From: Marinoscillum sp965229915
GTDB taxonomy: Bacteria; Bacteroidota; Bacteroidia; Cytophagales; Cyclobacteriaceae
DNA length: 64,000 nucleotides
NCBI RefSeq assembly: GCF_965229915.1
Contig: NZ_CBDDJZ010000001.1
Coordinates: 5,093,044 to 5,157,043, forward strand
Reading direction: 5' to 3'
In this document: positions 16,770 to 25,509 of the stretch, in pieces
Position numbering within the stretch: position 1 is the stretch's first letter
Layout: every line of letters starts with the position of its first letter
Made by a program: the position numbers and the translations under genes
The notes under the pieces: model-generated
What the model saw: only the letters and a program-made list of their open reading frames with translations
Database searches by the model: none
Told to the model about the DNA's origin: nothing

Positions 16770-19001
16770 TTATGGTTTGATGCCCATAATTAAGATGTCT
16801 TCTGTTTGAGGTTGTGTACCTTTCCAGCCTGCATATTCCTCACCAATAAGCATTTTCTGATCTTTCATGGATCGAGCGGCATTTTGCTCCAGGAAGTCTC
16901 GGAGCTGCGTGGTTGAATACCGTTTCCCACTTTCATTTAACTGGTTCGCAAATCCATCAGAGCAGAGGAAGAAAGCGTCCCCCTTACTGTAGTCGATTTT
17001 TACTCGTTCGAACTTTCTGGCACCATTACCCAATGGAATGTCAATGCCCTTGTGTTCCTGCAATGCTTGCTCTAATTTCTTTACATAAAGCTTGATTCCA
17101 GTGCCTGATGCTGAATAGTAAGCAGTGCGTTTGTTGTTGTCCACGACCAGAATACCTATTTCCAAACCGTTAGCATTTTTGGCCGAACCACTAGACTGAA
17201 GTGCTAAACTGATTTTATCATCTAAAATGGTCAGTATTTTCTCAGGAGGTAGAATCTTTTTGATTCCCACAATTTCGTTGAGTTGAGATACTGTTAATGC
17301 GGAAATAAACGCATTGGATATATCCGGATCATAACAGGAGGCCGCTACTGCTATGCGGTACCCTTTTTCTTTTCCATGCCAGTAAAAATCACTAGAAACC
17401 TTGCCTTTGGCCTCTAGTATGACAAAGGAATTTGGGAAAACGCTTATAATGCTGTGATCTTCCCCAAGGAGTATGTCTTGCAAACTGCCAATCACGTTTT
17501 CTCGCTCCTTGAACAAAGTCAGTTCTACCAACTCCTCCTGCGATTTACCCTGATCTCGTTGCTGTTCAATGACCCCTGAAAGGTATCTGACCGCTTCAAG
17601 TGTCGGCACTTCGTTGCCTGACTCATCCAGGTATTGAACACTTTCTGTGCGGATAAGACCTACACGTGTTTCCCTGGGCAAGTTTAAGTATTCATTGACT
17701 TTGAAGAGGTTGTAAGAGCTTTCTCCCATTCTCACAGATACCTGACTGACGGTTTTCTCCAGTTCATTTTCTATGAGCAAATCTTCCTGCTTCATCCCAA
17801 AAACAGCTCCGGACTTTTCCTCCATAGGCGAAAGTCTAAGCCCAAAAGTGAATTTAATAATGTAAAAAACAGCAAAGGCAGTAGTGACAGTAAACGCGAT
17901 GCAAACCACTACCCCAATGGACTGGACACCAAGTTGTGTCCATCGGCTATGAACCAGTAACTCTTCCTGACCAAATAATGCGACACACAGTGTACCAAAC
18001 ACGCCTCCAAAGCCATGAACAGGAATGGCACCAACAGGGTCGTCAAGTTTCCACTTTTCGGAAATGAGAATGTAGGCCAGGTTATGAATCAAGCCAGCAA
18101 GAAGACCAATGACAATGCTATTTATTGGTGTGACTACATTGCAACATGCCGTAATGGCGACAAGTCCCGTAAGTGAGCCTCCGATGACCTTCTCAATCAG
18201 ATCTTTATTTTTTTGAGCAAATTTGGCATGCAGGTATGCGCTTAGACAGGCAGCTGCAGCAGCGAGATTGGTGTTTAGTATGATGATAGGTACAGAGGTG
18301 TCAAATCCGAGTGTACTACCTCCGTTGAACCCCCACCAGCCTAGCCAGAGGATCATCAAACCAAGGACGCTATATGCATAGTCAGAGGCTTTTACAGGTT
18401 GAATTGTTCCAAGAGCGTTGTACCTTCCTAATCTGGGACCTACGAGCCCAATCCCTACCAGACCTACCCATGCTCCTACAGAGTGAACGACCGTAGAGCC
18501 AGCAAAGTCCATAAAACCTAAAGAAGCCAGCCATGGTTCGTTGCTCTCAATCAACAAGTTGCCCCAGGCCCAGTGACCAAATACCGGGTAGACAATAATT
18601 GCAGTAAATAACGAAGCAACGAAATAGGGGCCAAGGGCAGTACGCCCAGACATGGCTCCAGAAACAATCGTGAGTGCCGTTCCGGCGAAAGCCAACTGAA
18701 AGATGAAAAAGACATAGGTGTAGCCTTCAGTGAAATCACCTAACAACATGGTTGTGCCAATGAGGCCACCTGATGATTCGCCAAACATCAGCCCAAAGCC
18801 GATGAGAAAGAATGCCAAACTACCAGCGACCCAATCCATTAAGTTTTTGACACCTATACCCGAACGATGCTCGGTTTTGACTAATCCGGTTTCTAATACT
18901 TTAAATCCGGCTTGCATGAAAAATACGAGGGCAGCAGATATGAGAATCCACAGAGTGTCGACATTGCCAAATGCCTCACTAGATGGTGCAGAAGGTTCCA
19001 T
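16770..19001 (-). CDS. Ammonium transporter fused to a SpoIIE/PP2C-like phosphatase domain
   Basis: The first 400 or so of 743 residues form an Amt/MEP/Rh ammonium channel: eleven or so hydrophobic helices, with GWWGFNGGSTLGF, DDPVGAIPVHGFGGVFG and AHW-like family segments. A helical linker (about 410-520) leads to a C-terminal domain resembling SpoIIE/RsbU phosphatases: SSDFYW (metal-site Asp538), LCSDGFANQL and TEDILIMGIKP (Asp735). The motif that should read ADCTGHG reads ASCYDPD (residues 554-560), so one metal-binding Asp and the Gly-His-Gly loop are lost. The domain may therefore be a pseudophosphatase that signals by binding. I infer ammonium-dependent signalling, as in Amt-kinase fusions. 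No GlnK gene is adjacent. Confidence 0.88.
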   Translation of the reverse strand: MEPSAPSSEAFGNVDTLWILISAALVFFMQAGFKVLETGLVKTEHRSGIGVKNLMDWVAGSLAFFLIGFGLMFGESSGGLIGTTMLLGDFTEGYTYVFFIFQLAFAGTALTIVSGAMSGRTALGPYFVASLFTAIIVYPVFGHWAWGNLLIESNEPWLASLGFMDFAGSTVVHSVGAWVGLVGIGLVGPRLGRYNALGTIQPVKASDYAYSVLGLMILWLGWWGFNGGSTLGFDTSVPIIILNTNLAAAAACLSAYLHAKFAQKNKDLIEKVIGGSLTGLVAITACCNVVTPINSIVIGLLAGLIHNLAYILISEKWKLDDPVGAIPVHGFGGVFGTLCVALFGQEELLVHSRWTQLGVQSIGVVVCIAFTVTTAFAVFYIIKFTFGLRLSPMEEKSGAVFGMKQEDLLIENELEKTVSQVSVRMGESSYNLFKVNEYLNLPRETRVGLIRTESVQYLDESGNEVPTLEAVRYLSGVIEQQRDQGKSQEELVELTLFKERENVIGSLQDILLGEDHSIISVFPNSFVILEAKGKVSSDFYWHGKEKGYRIAVAASCYDPDISNAFISALTVSQLNEIVGIKKILPPEKILTILDDKISLALQSSGSAKNANGLEIGILVVDNNKRTAYYSASGTGIKLYVKKLEQALQEHKGIDIPLGNGARKFERVKIDYSKGDAFFLCSDGFANQLNESGKRYSTTQLRDFLEQNAARSMKDQKMLIGEEYAGWKGTQPQTEDILIMGIKP

Positions 19002-19079
19002 TGTGATTGTTGGTTGGTTAAAAAATCACGTTAAAGTTATAATGGAAATGCTTCTAATATTGTTAAAAAGGATATTGGT

Positions 19080-19123
19080 ATTGTAAAAATACAATAATTT
19101 AAAAATTCATGAGGAATTTTTAA
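19080..19123. promoter_or_regulatory. Two inverted repeats upstream of the ammonium transporter gene
   Basis: ATTGTA-AAAA-TACAAT (19080-19095) and TTAAAAATTC-ATGAG-GAATTTTTAA (19099-19123) are both perfect inverted repeats. They lie 79-122 bases upstream of the transporter start, in a very AT-rich gap between it and the TPR gene. They could be an operator, or in the second case a weak terminator for the TPR gene. Confidence 0.35.
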
Positions 19124-19226
19124 GAAGTGATGAAAATGTAGTTATAAAATTAGGTAAAAAATGTATTTATCAAAATAATAAATTGAAAAATGATTTATTG
19201 TAAAATATAATACTGATAAATAGCTC

Positions 19227-19550
19227 TTAATCATTCTCAAACTGAAAGTTGAGGTAAGCGGAGTTAAGTTCACGCAGTGCGTGAGCTTCATTCAAAGATT
19301 CTGCTTTGGCAATTCCTTTTTGATAGATGCTTTCAGCACGGTCCATATGACCCAACTCGGAATGAAGTGCGGCGGCATGATAGTAAGTGCCTATGTAGTC
19401 TGGATGGTTTTCTAACAAATCGTCAAACAATTCGCTGCTTTTAGCTTTATTAATAGGAAGGTATTCCAGTGCCAACGCATATTTGGAAAAAGCGTCATTC
19501 GGGTCTTCTTGAAGGAACTTTTCTAGTTGTTTGATTCGGTCTGGATTCAT
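19227..19550 (-). CDS. Small tetratricopeptide repeat protein
   Basis: This 107-residue soluble protein consists almost entirely of about three TPR-like helix pairs. Canonical positions are visible in DAFSKYALALEYL, YIGTYYHAAALHSELGHMDRAESIYQKGI and NEAHALRELNSAYLNF. Such proteins are protein-protein interaction scaffolds, and no specific partner can be named. It is divergent from etfB, separated by 77 bases, and lies upstream of the ammonium transporter on the same strand but 225 bases away. A TAAATTTG box (19594-19601) fits its own promoter. Confidence 0.75.
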   Translation of the reverse strand: MNPDRIKQLEKFLQEDPNDAFSKYALALEYLPINKAKSSELFDDLLENHPDYIGTYYHAAALHSELGHMDRAESIYQKGIAKAESLNEAHALRELNSAYLNFQFEND

Positions 19551-19593
19551 CGCGCTGATTTTTATTTATTTGATTATTGGCTAACTTCGAAAG

Positions 19594-19601
19594 CAAATTT
19601 A
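19594..19601 (-). promoter_or_regulatory. Putative Bacteroidota -7 box for the TPR gene
   Basis: On the minus strand TAAATTTG matches TAnnTTTG exactly, with an ATTT element 19 bases further upstream at the -33 position. The implied 5' leader is about 37 bases. Confidence 0.35.
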
Positions 19602-19627
19602 AATAAGCAATTTTTCCCTGAAATTTT

Positions 19628-20365
19628 ATGAAAATACTTGTTTGTATAACGCACGTTCCGGATACAACGTCAAAGATTTCTTTTACGGATAACAACACCA
19701 AATTCGACAAAACTGGGGTGCAGTTTATCATCGGCCCCTATGATGATTATGCACTTGCCAGAGCGGTGGAACTAAAGGAGGCTAGCGGAGGCTCCATCAC
19801 GGTGCTTAATGTAGGAGAAGCAGAGACAGAACCTACTATTAGAAAGGCCCTTGCAATAGGTGCTGATGATGCCATTAGAGTGAATGCATTTCCTACAGAT
19901 GCTTATTTTGTGGCTAAGCAAATCGCTAAGGTAGCCGAAGAAGGTGAATATGATTTGATCTTGATGGGACGTGAGTCTATCGACTTCAATGGAGGTCAGG
20001 TTCACAGTATGGTTGGCGAACTTATGGGCTTACCGTCAGTATCTCCAGTGATGGTTTTAGATGTAGAGGGAACTACAGCTAAAATCCAGCGGGAGATAGA
20101 AGGTGGTAAAGAATACATGGAACTGGAGTTGCCATTTGTGGCGGGATGCCAGGAGCCAATAGCCGAATGGAAGATTCCGAACATGAGAGGAATCATGTCT
20201 GCTCGTACAAAACCCCTAAACGTAGTAGAGCCAACTGGCGATGAATCCCCAGTAAAATCAGAGAGTTTTGAGATGCCACCTGCCAAAGGCGATGTAAAAC
20301 TCATCGATCCGGATAATCTGGATGAACTAGTAAACCTATTGAAGAACGACGCAAAAGTATTATAA
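19628..20365 (+). CDS. etfB: Electron transfer flavoprotein subunit beta
   Basis: This 245-residue protein is the AMP-binding small subunit of the ETF heterodimer, which passes electrons from acyl-CoA and other flavin dehydrogenases to the quinone pool. Family features are MKILVCITHVPDTTSKI at the N terminus, DDYALARAVELKE, and the signature region LILMGRESIDFNGGQVHSMVGELMGLP. The alpha subunit starts one base after its stop codon. The gene leads the four-gene etfB-etfA-bfn-nupC cluster and is divergent from the TPR gene. Confidence 0.95.
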   Translation: MKILVCITHVPDTTSKISFTDNNTKFDKTGVQFIIGPYDDYALARAVELKEASGGSITVLNVGEAETEPTIRKALAIGADDAIRVNAFPTDAYFVAKQIAKVAEEGEYDLILMGRESIDFNGGQVHSMVGELMGLPSVSPVMVLDVEGTTAKIQREIEGGKEYMELELPFVAGCQEPIAEWKIPNMRGIMSARTKPLNVVEPTGDESPVKSESFEMPPAKGDVKLIDPDNLDELVNLLKNDAKVL

Positions 20366-20366
20366 G

Positions 20367-21323
20367 ATGTCAGCATTAGCATTTGTAGAAATAGAAGAAG
20401 GATTAGTTAAAAAGTCATCACTGGAAGCAGTTAGCTATGCTTCATCAGTGGAAGGTGAGGTTACAGCTATCGTATTTGGTGCATTGAACGATGGTGAAGC
20501 TGATAAGATTGGCGCCGCTGGAGCCGCCAAAGTACTTCATGTATCGGATGATGAATTGGCCCAGCCAAACATCATGGCCTATGCGTCAGCTATTGCTGAA
20601 GCAATGGAAAAAGAAGGAAGTAGTCTGCTGGTACTGGCCAAATCGTCCCTTGGAGACCCGGTATCAGCAAGAGTAGCTATCAAGGTCAACGCATCACTAG
20701 CCACCAACGTAGTAGATCTTCCAGACACCTCGGATGGATTTAAAGTGAAATGTAGCATTTACACAGGCAAGGCTTTTGCCATCAATACCTTGTCTGGAGA
20801 TAAGAAAATCCTTGGGTTGAAGAAGAATGCCGTGGCTGTAAAAGAAGATGGAGGATCTGCATCCTTAGAGAACTTTGCTCCAGCTAAAAATGAAGCTGAT
20901 TTTAAAGTAAAAGTGACCAACAGAGAAAAGGCAACAGGCGAAATATTGCTTCCAGAAGCTGATCTGGTAGTGTCTGGTGGTCGGGGTTTAAAAGGTCCTG
21001 AAAATTGGGGAATGATTGAAGAGTTGGCTAAAACTATCGGTGCGGCAACTGGGTGTAGCAAGCCTGTGTCTGATATGGACTGGAGACCACACCACGAACA
21101 TGTTGGCCAAACGGGTGTGAAAGTGAGCCCTTCTTTATACATTGCAGTCGGTATATCTGGAGCGATTCAGCACTTGGCTGGGGTGAACTCATCGAAATAC
21201 ATTTTAGTAATAAATAAAGACCCGGAGGCACCATTTTTTAAAGCTGCAGATTATGGAGTAGTGGGTGATGCTTTTGAGGTAGTACCTAAACTAACTGAAG
21301 CTATCAAAGCACAGCAAGGTTAA
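20367..21323 (+). CDS. etfA: Electron transfer flavoprotein subunit alpha
   Basis: This 318-residue protein is the FAD-carrying large subunit of ETF. The C-terminal FAD-binding domain is clear: LVVSGGRGLKGPENWGMIEE, ATGCSKPVSDMDWRPHHEHVGQTG, YIAVGISGAIQHLAGV and VINKDPEAPFFKAADYGVVGD. It starts one base after etfB, and its TAA overlaps the ATG of the next gene by one base, so the three are certainly one transcript. Confidence 0.95.
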   Translation: MSALAFVEIEEGLVKKSSLEAVSYASSVEGEVTAIVFGALNDGEADKIGAAGAAKVLHVSDDELAQPNIMAYASAIAEAMEKEGSSLLVLAKSSLGDPVSARVAIKVNASLATNVVDLPDTSDGFKVKCSIYTGKAFAINTLSGDKKILGLKKNAVAVKEDGGSASLENFAPAKNEADFKVKVTNREKATGEILLPEADLVVSGGRGLKGPENWGMIEELAKTIGAATGCSKPVSDMDWRPHHEHVGQTGVKVSPSLYIAVGISGAIQHLAGVNSSKYILVINKDPEAPFFKAADYGVVGDAFEVVPKLTEAIKAQQG

Positions 21324-21919
21324 TGGCAGATAAAATTAAACTAGAAATACTCGGACTTTCTTCAAGTCAGTCACAATCGGGCTCATTCGCCCTTGTTTTA
21401 GGAGAAGTAGGCTCCAACAGGAGACTACCGATTATCATTGGTATGTTCGAAGCTCAGGCTATAGCTATTGAGATAGAGAAGATCACCCCTAATCGTCCGA
21501 TGACACATGACCTATTCAAGTCATTTGCCTTTAATATTGGCTATGATATCAAGGAGATTTATATCTCTGACTTGAAGGAAGGAGTATTTTTTGCCAAGAT
21601 TCTATGCGAAAGCAATGGTAAAGAGTTTGAAATTGATGCAAGACCATCAGATGCTATAGCCATAGGTCTTCGTTTCAATGTGGATATTTACACCAATGAG
21701 TCGATCTTGACTGAAGCAGGTATCGTGCTTACCGATGAAGAGGAGGAGATTACCGATGTGAAGCAAAAATCCAGTCAATCGAGTAAGCCAGAGCCAGTCG
21801 CTAAGAAAATGGAAGACCTTCCATCTGATCAGCTAAATAAACTATTGGATGAGGCATTAGCTCAAGAGGATTATGAGCGTGCAGCCAAGATCAGGGACGA
21901 AATCAATCGAAGAAACTAA
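21323..21919 (+). CDS. Bifunctional nuclease family protein (DUF151/BFN) with C-terminal UVR motif
   Basis: This 198-residue protein has the BFN/DUF151 fold at residues 1-130 (LVLGEVGSNRRLPIIIGMFE, EIDARPSDAIAIGLRF), a family for which DNase and RNase activity has been reported in plant and bacterial members. After an acidic Ser-rich linker, the C terminus forms a UvrB/UvrC-type motif (LNKLLDEALAQEDYERAAKIRDEI, partial string), a helical hairpin for protein contacts. It overlaps etfA by one base. The link between a nuclease-like protein and ETF genes is conserved in this phylum by my recollection, but its meaning is unknown. Confidence 0.85.
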   Translation: MADKIKLEILGLSSSQSQSGSFALVLGEVGSNRRLPIIIGMFEAQAIAIEIEKITPNRPMTHDLFKSFAFNIGYDIKEIYISDLKEGVFFAKILCESNGKEFEIDARPSDAIAIGLRFNVDIYTNESILTEAGIVLTDEEEEITDVKQKSSQSSKPEPVAKKMEDLPSDQLNKLLDEALAQEDYERAAKIRDEINRRN

Positions 21920-21928
21920 CATTTGTTC

Positions 21929-23215
21929 ATGGATATTGTAAGGGCTGCAATTGGCCTCATTTTTATCGTTGGGGTTGCATTTGCCTTTTCTCTTAACCGA
22001 AAGTCTATCGACTGGAGACTCGTAGGTACAGGCATAGGATTGCAGTTGATTTTCGGTATTCTTATAACACAAATTAATTTTGTGAGGGCTGCGTTTAACT
22101 GGGTAAGTAACCAGTTCGTGGTTCTTCTGAGTTTTGCTGATGAAGGATCCAATTTCCTTTTTGGTAGTTTAATGGATACTGAGAATATGGGCTTCATATT
22201 CGCTCTGAAAGTACTACCAACAGTCATTTTCTTTTCCACCTTAACATCCGGTCTTTATTATCTGGGTGTATTGCAATGGATTGTCAAAGGTATAGCCTGG
22301 GTAATGGCCAGAACCATGAAACTATCTGGTGCAGAATCATTATCAGCCGCAGGTAATATCTTTTTGGGTCAGACGGAAGCCCCATTGCTGGTAAGACCTT
22401 TTGTTCCCAATATGACCCGTTCAGAACTGATGTGTTTGATGACGGGAGGTATGGCTACTATCGCTGGAGGTGTACTAGCGGGATATGTAGCATTTCTAGG
22501 AGGAGGCGATCCGTCTCAGCAAGAGAAGTTTGCAGCTTACCTGTTGAGTGCCTCTATTATGAATGCACCGGCAGCCATTGTGATGTCCAAAATCATGCTT
22601 CCGGAGCTTTACAAAGACCAAATCAATACTGACCTGACAGTGTCTACTGACACCATGGGAGTGAATCTGGTCGATGCGTTGGCAAGAGGGGCCAGTGATG
22701 GGCTGAAATTGGCGCTGAACATTGGCGCTATGTTGCTGGCTTTTATAGCCATTATTGCTGCAGTGAATTACTTGCTCATGGCCATCGGAGACTTTACAGG
22801 ACTGAATGCACTTATAGTATCTTCAACTGATGGAAGTTTTGATGGATTTTCATTGGAGTATCTTCTCGGTCAAATCTTCAGAGTTTTCGCCTTCATGATC
22901 GGTGTGGAATGGGATCAATCCTTACAGGTTGGAAGCCTTCTTGGACAAAAGGTTGTGGTGAATGAATTTGTGGCTTATCTAGGTTTGTCTGAGTTTGTTG
23001 CTGCTGGGGTGTTGGACGATAAGTCAGTAGTCATTGCCACTTACGCGTTGTGCGGGTTTGCCAATTTTAGTTCTATTGCCATTCAAATAGGAGGAATAGG
23101 AGGTATGGCACCAACCCAGCAGGGCAATATCTCTAAGCTTGGTATGCGCGCATTGGTAGCAGCTACTCTAGCTACCATGATGACTGCAGCTATAGCCGGG
23201 GCTCTGATGGGCTAG
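21929..23215 (+). CDS. Concentrative nucleoside transporter, NupC/CNT family
   Basis: This 428-residue polytopic membrane protein has the three CNT regions: an N-terminal set of helices, a gate and core region with GNIFLGQTEAPLLVRPF (nucleoside-binding Gln-Thr-Glu), and the C-terminal part with NEFVAYLGL and YALCGFANFSSIAIQIGGIGG. It imports nucleosides with Na+ or H+. I chose the ATG at 21929 (MDIVRAAIGLIF), 9 bases after the previous stop; a TTG six bases earlier is less likely. It is the last gene of the etf cluster and ends 44 bases before the convergent methylglyoxal synthase gene. Confidence 0.92.
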   Translation: MDIVRAAIGLIFIVGVAFAFSLNRKSIDWRLVGTGIGLQLIFGILITQINFVRAAFNWVSNQFVVLLSFADEGSNFLFGSLMDTENMGFIFALKVLPTVIFFSTLTSGLYYLGVLQWIVKGIAWVMARTMKLSGAESLSAAGNIFLGQTEAPLLVRPFVPNMTRSELMCLMTGGMATIAGGVLAGYVAFLGGGDPSQQEKFAAYLLSASIMNAPAAIVMSKIMLPELYKDQINTDLTVSTDTMGVNLVDALARGASDGLKLALNIGAMLLAFIAIIAAVNYLLMAIGDFTGLNALIVSSTDGSFDGFSLEYLLGQIFRVFAFMIGVEWDQSLQVGSLLGQKVVVNEFVAYLGLSEFVAAGVLDDKSVVIATYALCGFANFSSIAIQIGGIGGMAPTQQGNISKLGMRALVAATLATMMTAAIAGALMG

Positions 23216-23259
23216 CTATCCTTATACAGCTAGTTCATTTACCGCTGCAGCTTGCCTAA

Positions 23260-23628
23260 TTAGAAAGATTTGAGTTTACTATCCATCATCAGCTGCGCTG
23301 CAGCCGGGTTGGTGGCCAATGGAATATTATGCACATCGCATATTCGCATAAGCATTTGTACATCTGGTTCATGTGGGTGTTTGTCCATTGGGTCTCTAAA
23401 GAAGATGACCAGATCAAGCTTCTTCTCGGCAGCTTCAGCTGCTATTTGCGCATCACCCCCAAGAGGTCCTGACAGGTATTTATGCACCTTTAAACCTGCT
23501 TTTTCGGCATGAGAGCCTGTTGTTCCCGTGGAAATCAATTCTACTTTTGCCAGGTGCTCTTTATAGTTCAATAAAAAGGCGACCATATCGGCCTTTTTTC
23601 CATCGTGAGCTATGATTGCTATTTTCAT
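23260..23628 (-). CDS. mgsA: Methylglyoxal synthase
   Basis: This 122-residue enzyme converts dihydroxyacetone phosphate to methylglyoxal and phosphate, a bypass of lower glycolysis that relieves sugar-phosphate stress. It is shorter than the E. coli enzyme but has the family motifs: AHDGKKADMVAF near the N terminus, STGTTG (phosphate binding), GPLGGDAQIA with the catalytic Asp, FFRDPMDKHPHEPDV, and DVHNIPLATNPAAA with the key His. It lies downstream of the two PEP carboxykinase genes on the same strand, but a terminator separates them. The neighbourhood is consistent with control of triose and PEP flux. Confidence 0.93.
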   Translation of the reverse strand: MKIAIIAHDGKKADMVAFLLNYKEHLAKVELISTGTTGSHAEKAGLKVHKYLSGPLGGDAQIAAEAAEKKLDLVIFFRDPMDKHPHEPDVQMLMRICDVHNIPLATNPAAAQLMMDSKLKSF

Positions 23629-23647
23629 GCGGTAATTTTACACAAAA

Positions 23648-23679
23648 AAATGAGGACACCCTACTAGGTGCCCTCATTT
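23648..23679 (-). terminator. Rho-independent terminator of the first pckA
   Basis: Arms AAATGAGGACACC and GGTGCCCTCATTT pair over 13 positions with one mismatch around a 6-base loop (CTACTA). On the minus strand the stem is followed by a T-tract. It lies 24 bases after the pckA stop. Confidence 0.88.
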
Positions 23680-23702
23680 GCTCTACTAATCTGCTATGAA
23701 AA

Positions 23703-25337
23703 TTAGAGTGTGGATTCTTCCACGAAAGCCAGGTTAGGTTGAGGCTCTCCACTTAGTATTTCATCATTGGCAAATTCTCTGAACTGATCAAAGTTGGCTT
23801 TGAATTTATCAGCCAGCTGATTCGCTTTTTCATAAAATGCCTTATCATTTTGCCATGTTTCTTTCGGACTAAGAATCTCGTTAGGAACACCAGGACACGT
23901 GGTAGGCATTTCAGCTCCGAAGATGGAGTGGTTTCGGTAACCCACATTATCCAATACTCCTGAAAGTGCTGCTGTGATCATGGCTCTGGTATACTTCAAG
24001 CGGATTCTGCTACCAACACCGTACGGGCCGCCAGTCCATCCAGTATTGACCAACCAGACATTCACTTCATTTTCTTCCATTTTCTGACCCAGTAGCTCTG
24101 CATATCTGGTAGGATGCAATGGCATGAATGGTGCCCCAAAACACGCTGAGAATACCGGCTGAGGTTCTGTTACTCCTGCTTCTGTTCCCGCGACTTTTGA
24201 AGTATAGCCAGATATGAAGTGATACATAGTCTGACCCTTGGTCAATCTCATGATTGGAGGCATCACACCAAAAGCATCACAGGTGAGGAAGAAGATGTTT
24301 TTAGGAACTCCACCAATAGATGGCTTAACAGTATTTCGAATGTGATCTATCGGATAGGATACCCTGGTATTCTCTGTTACCTCCGTATTGGAGAAGTCAA
24401 CAGTACGCGTATTTGGTATAAACCTGGTATTCTCCAGAATGGCGCCATACTTAATTGCATTCCAAATATCGGGCTCATTTTCTTCTGTAAGGTCAATTAC
24501 TTTGGCATAACATCCACCTTCAAAGTTGAATACGTTCGTTTTAGTCCATCCGTGTTCATCATCACCTATGAGAAGTCTGTTTGGATCGGCAGATAGAGTG
24601 GTCTTACCTGTGCCAGATAGTCCAAAAAAGATGGCAGTATCGTGCTCTTCTATTCCCATGTTGGCAGAGCAGTGCATTGGGAGTACTTTGTCCTTAGTTG
24701 GTAGCAGGAAGTTAAGTACTGAGAAGATGCCTTTTTTCATTTCACCAGAGTAGGCTGTGCCCCCTATCAAAATCATGCGCTTGGTCATGTTGAGAATGGC
24801 GAAATTCGTTTGTCTCACACCATCAGTCTCAGGGTCCGCTTCGAATTCAGGACAAGCAATGATGGTGAAGTTTGGTACAAAGTCTTCCAGTTTATAATCC
24901 GGTGGATTGATGAACATATTGTAACAGAAGAGGTTGTGCCAAGCCATGGTGTTGACCACACGAAGTTTGAGTTGATGGGAGGTGTCAGCACCTGCATATG
25001 CATCTCTTACGTAGACTTTTTTGTCTTCAAGGTACCCGATCATTTTTGCGTAGATGCGATCAAAGCTTTCAGGAGATATTGGTTTGTTGATTTTACCCCA
25101 CCAGACTTCTTTTTCTGTTAGTTCGTCCTTCACAATGAAACGATCCTGTGGAGAGCGTCCTGTAAATTTTCCTGTATCACACATTAGGGCACCTGTATCT
25201 GTCAGATGACCTTCGTTTTCTCTCACAGCTATTTCTGTGAGTTCAGTAGCAGTAAGGTTCCAAAAGGCTTGCTTTACTTTTTTCACGCCTGCAGCTTCTA
25301 GACCGCATTTGGTGGATTTTAGACCGAATTCTTCCAT
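23703..25337 (-). CDS. pckA: Phosphoenolpyruvate carboxykinase (ATP), paralogue 1
   Basis: This 544-residue enzyme catalyses oxaloacetate + ATP to PEP + CO2 + ADP, the entry to gluconeogenesis. Diagnostic motifs are CDTGKFTGRSPQDRF, IGGTAYSGEMKKG, the P-loop GLSGTGKTTLSADPNR, IGDDEHGW and NTGWTGGPYGVG. The start MEEFGLKS (ATG at 25337) matches the start of the neighbouring paralogue; the frame is open further upstream but without similarity. The adjacent gene (25510-27126) is a close paralogue in tandem, and a terminator lies between them, so each is probably expressed on its own. All catalytic motifs are intact. Confidence 0.95.
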   Translation of the reverse strand: MEEFGLKSTKCGLEAAGVKKVKQAFWNLTATELTEIAVRENEGHLTDTGALMCDTGKFTGRSPQDRFIVKDELTEKEVWWGKINKPISPESFDRIYAKMIGYLEDKKVYVRDAYAGADTSHQLKLRVVNTMAWHNLFCYNMFINPPDYKLEDFVPNFTIIACPEFEADPETDGVRQTNFAILNMTKRMILIGGTAYSGEMKKGIFSVLNFLLPTKDKVLPMHCSANMGIEEHDTAIFFGLSGTGKTTLSADPNRLLIGDDEHGWTKTNVFNFEGGCYAKVIDLTEENEPDIWNAIKYGAILENTRFIPNTRTVDFSNTEVTENTRVSYPIDHIRNTVKPSIGGVPKNIFFLTCDAFGVMPPIMRLTKGQTMYHFISGYTSKVAGTEAGVTEPQPVFSACFGAPFMPLHPTRYAELLGQKMEENEVNVWLVNTGWTGGPYGVGSRIRLKYTRAMITAALSGVLDNVGYRNHSIFGAEMPTTCPGVPNEILSPKETWQNDKAFYEKANQLADKFKANFDQFREFANDEILSGEPQPNLAFVEESTL

Positions 25338-25454
25338 GTTTTTTCGTTGTTGATTAAGACTACACGAAGATCGCTCACCGAACATCCGCAATCGATGACC
25401 TGGGTCATTGAGTACTGTGACTTGATGCATGGAGGTTGCTGTTATTTGTCAAAA

Positions 25455-25486
25455 AAAAAGCTCAATCTGTGTAGACTGAGCTTTTT
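25455..25486. terminator. Rho-independent terminator between the two pckA genes
   Basis: AAAAAGCTCAATCT pairs with AGACTGAGCTTTTT (one internal mismatch) around the loop GTGT. It is 24 bases after the stop of the upstream pckA paralogue and ends transcripts of the minus strand. A and T tracts on both sides would let it work in either direction. Confidence 0.88.
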
Positions 25487-25509
25487 CGTTAGGTGGGTGA
25501 TTTTAATAA

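Noticed and set aside
23212..23233. Terminator after the nucleoside transporter gene
   Set aside because: CTAGCT and AGCTAG form only a 6-bp stem with a 10-base loop and no T-tract.
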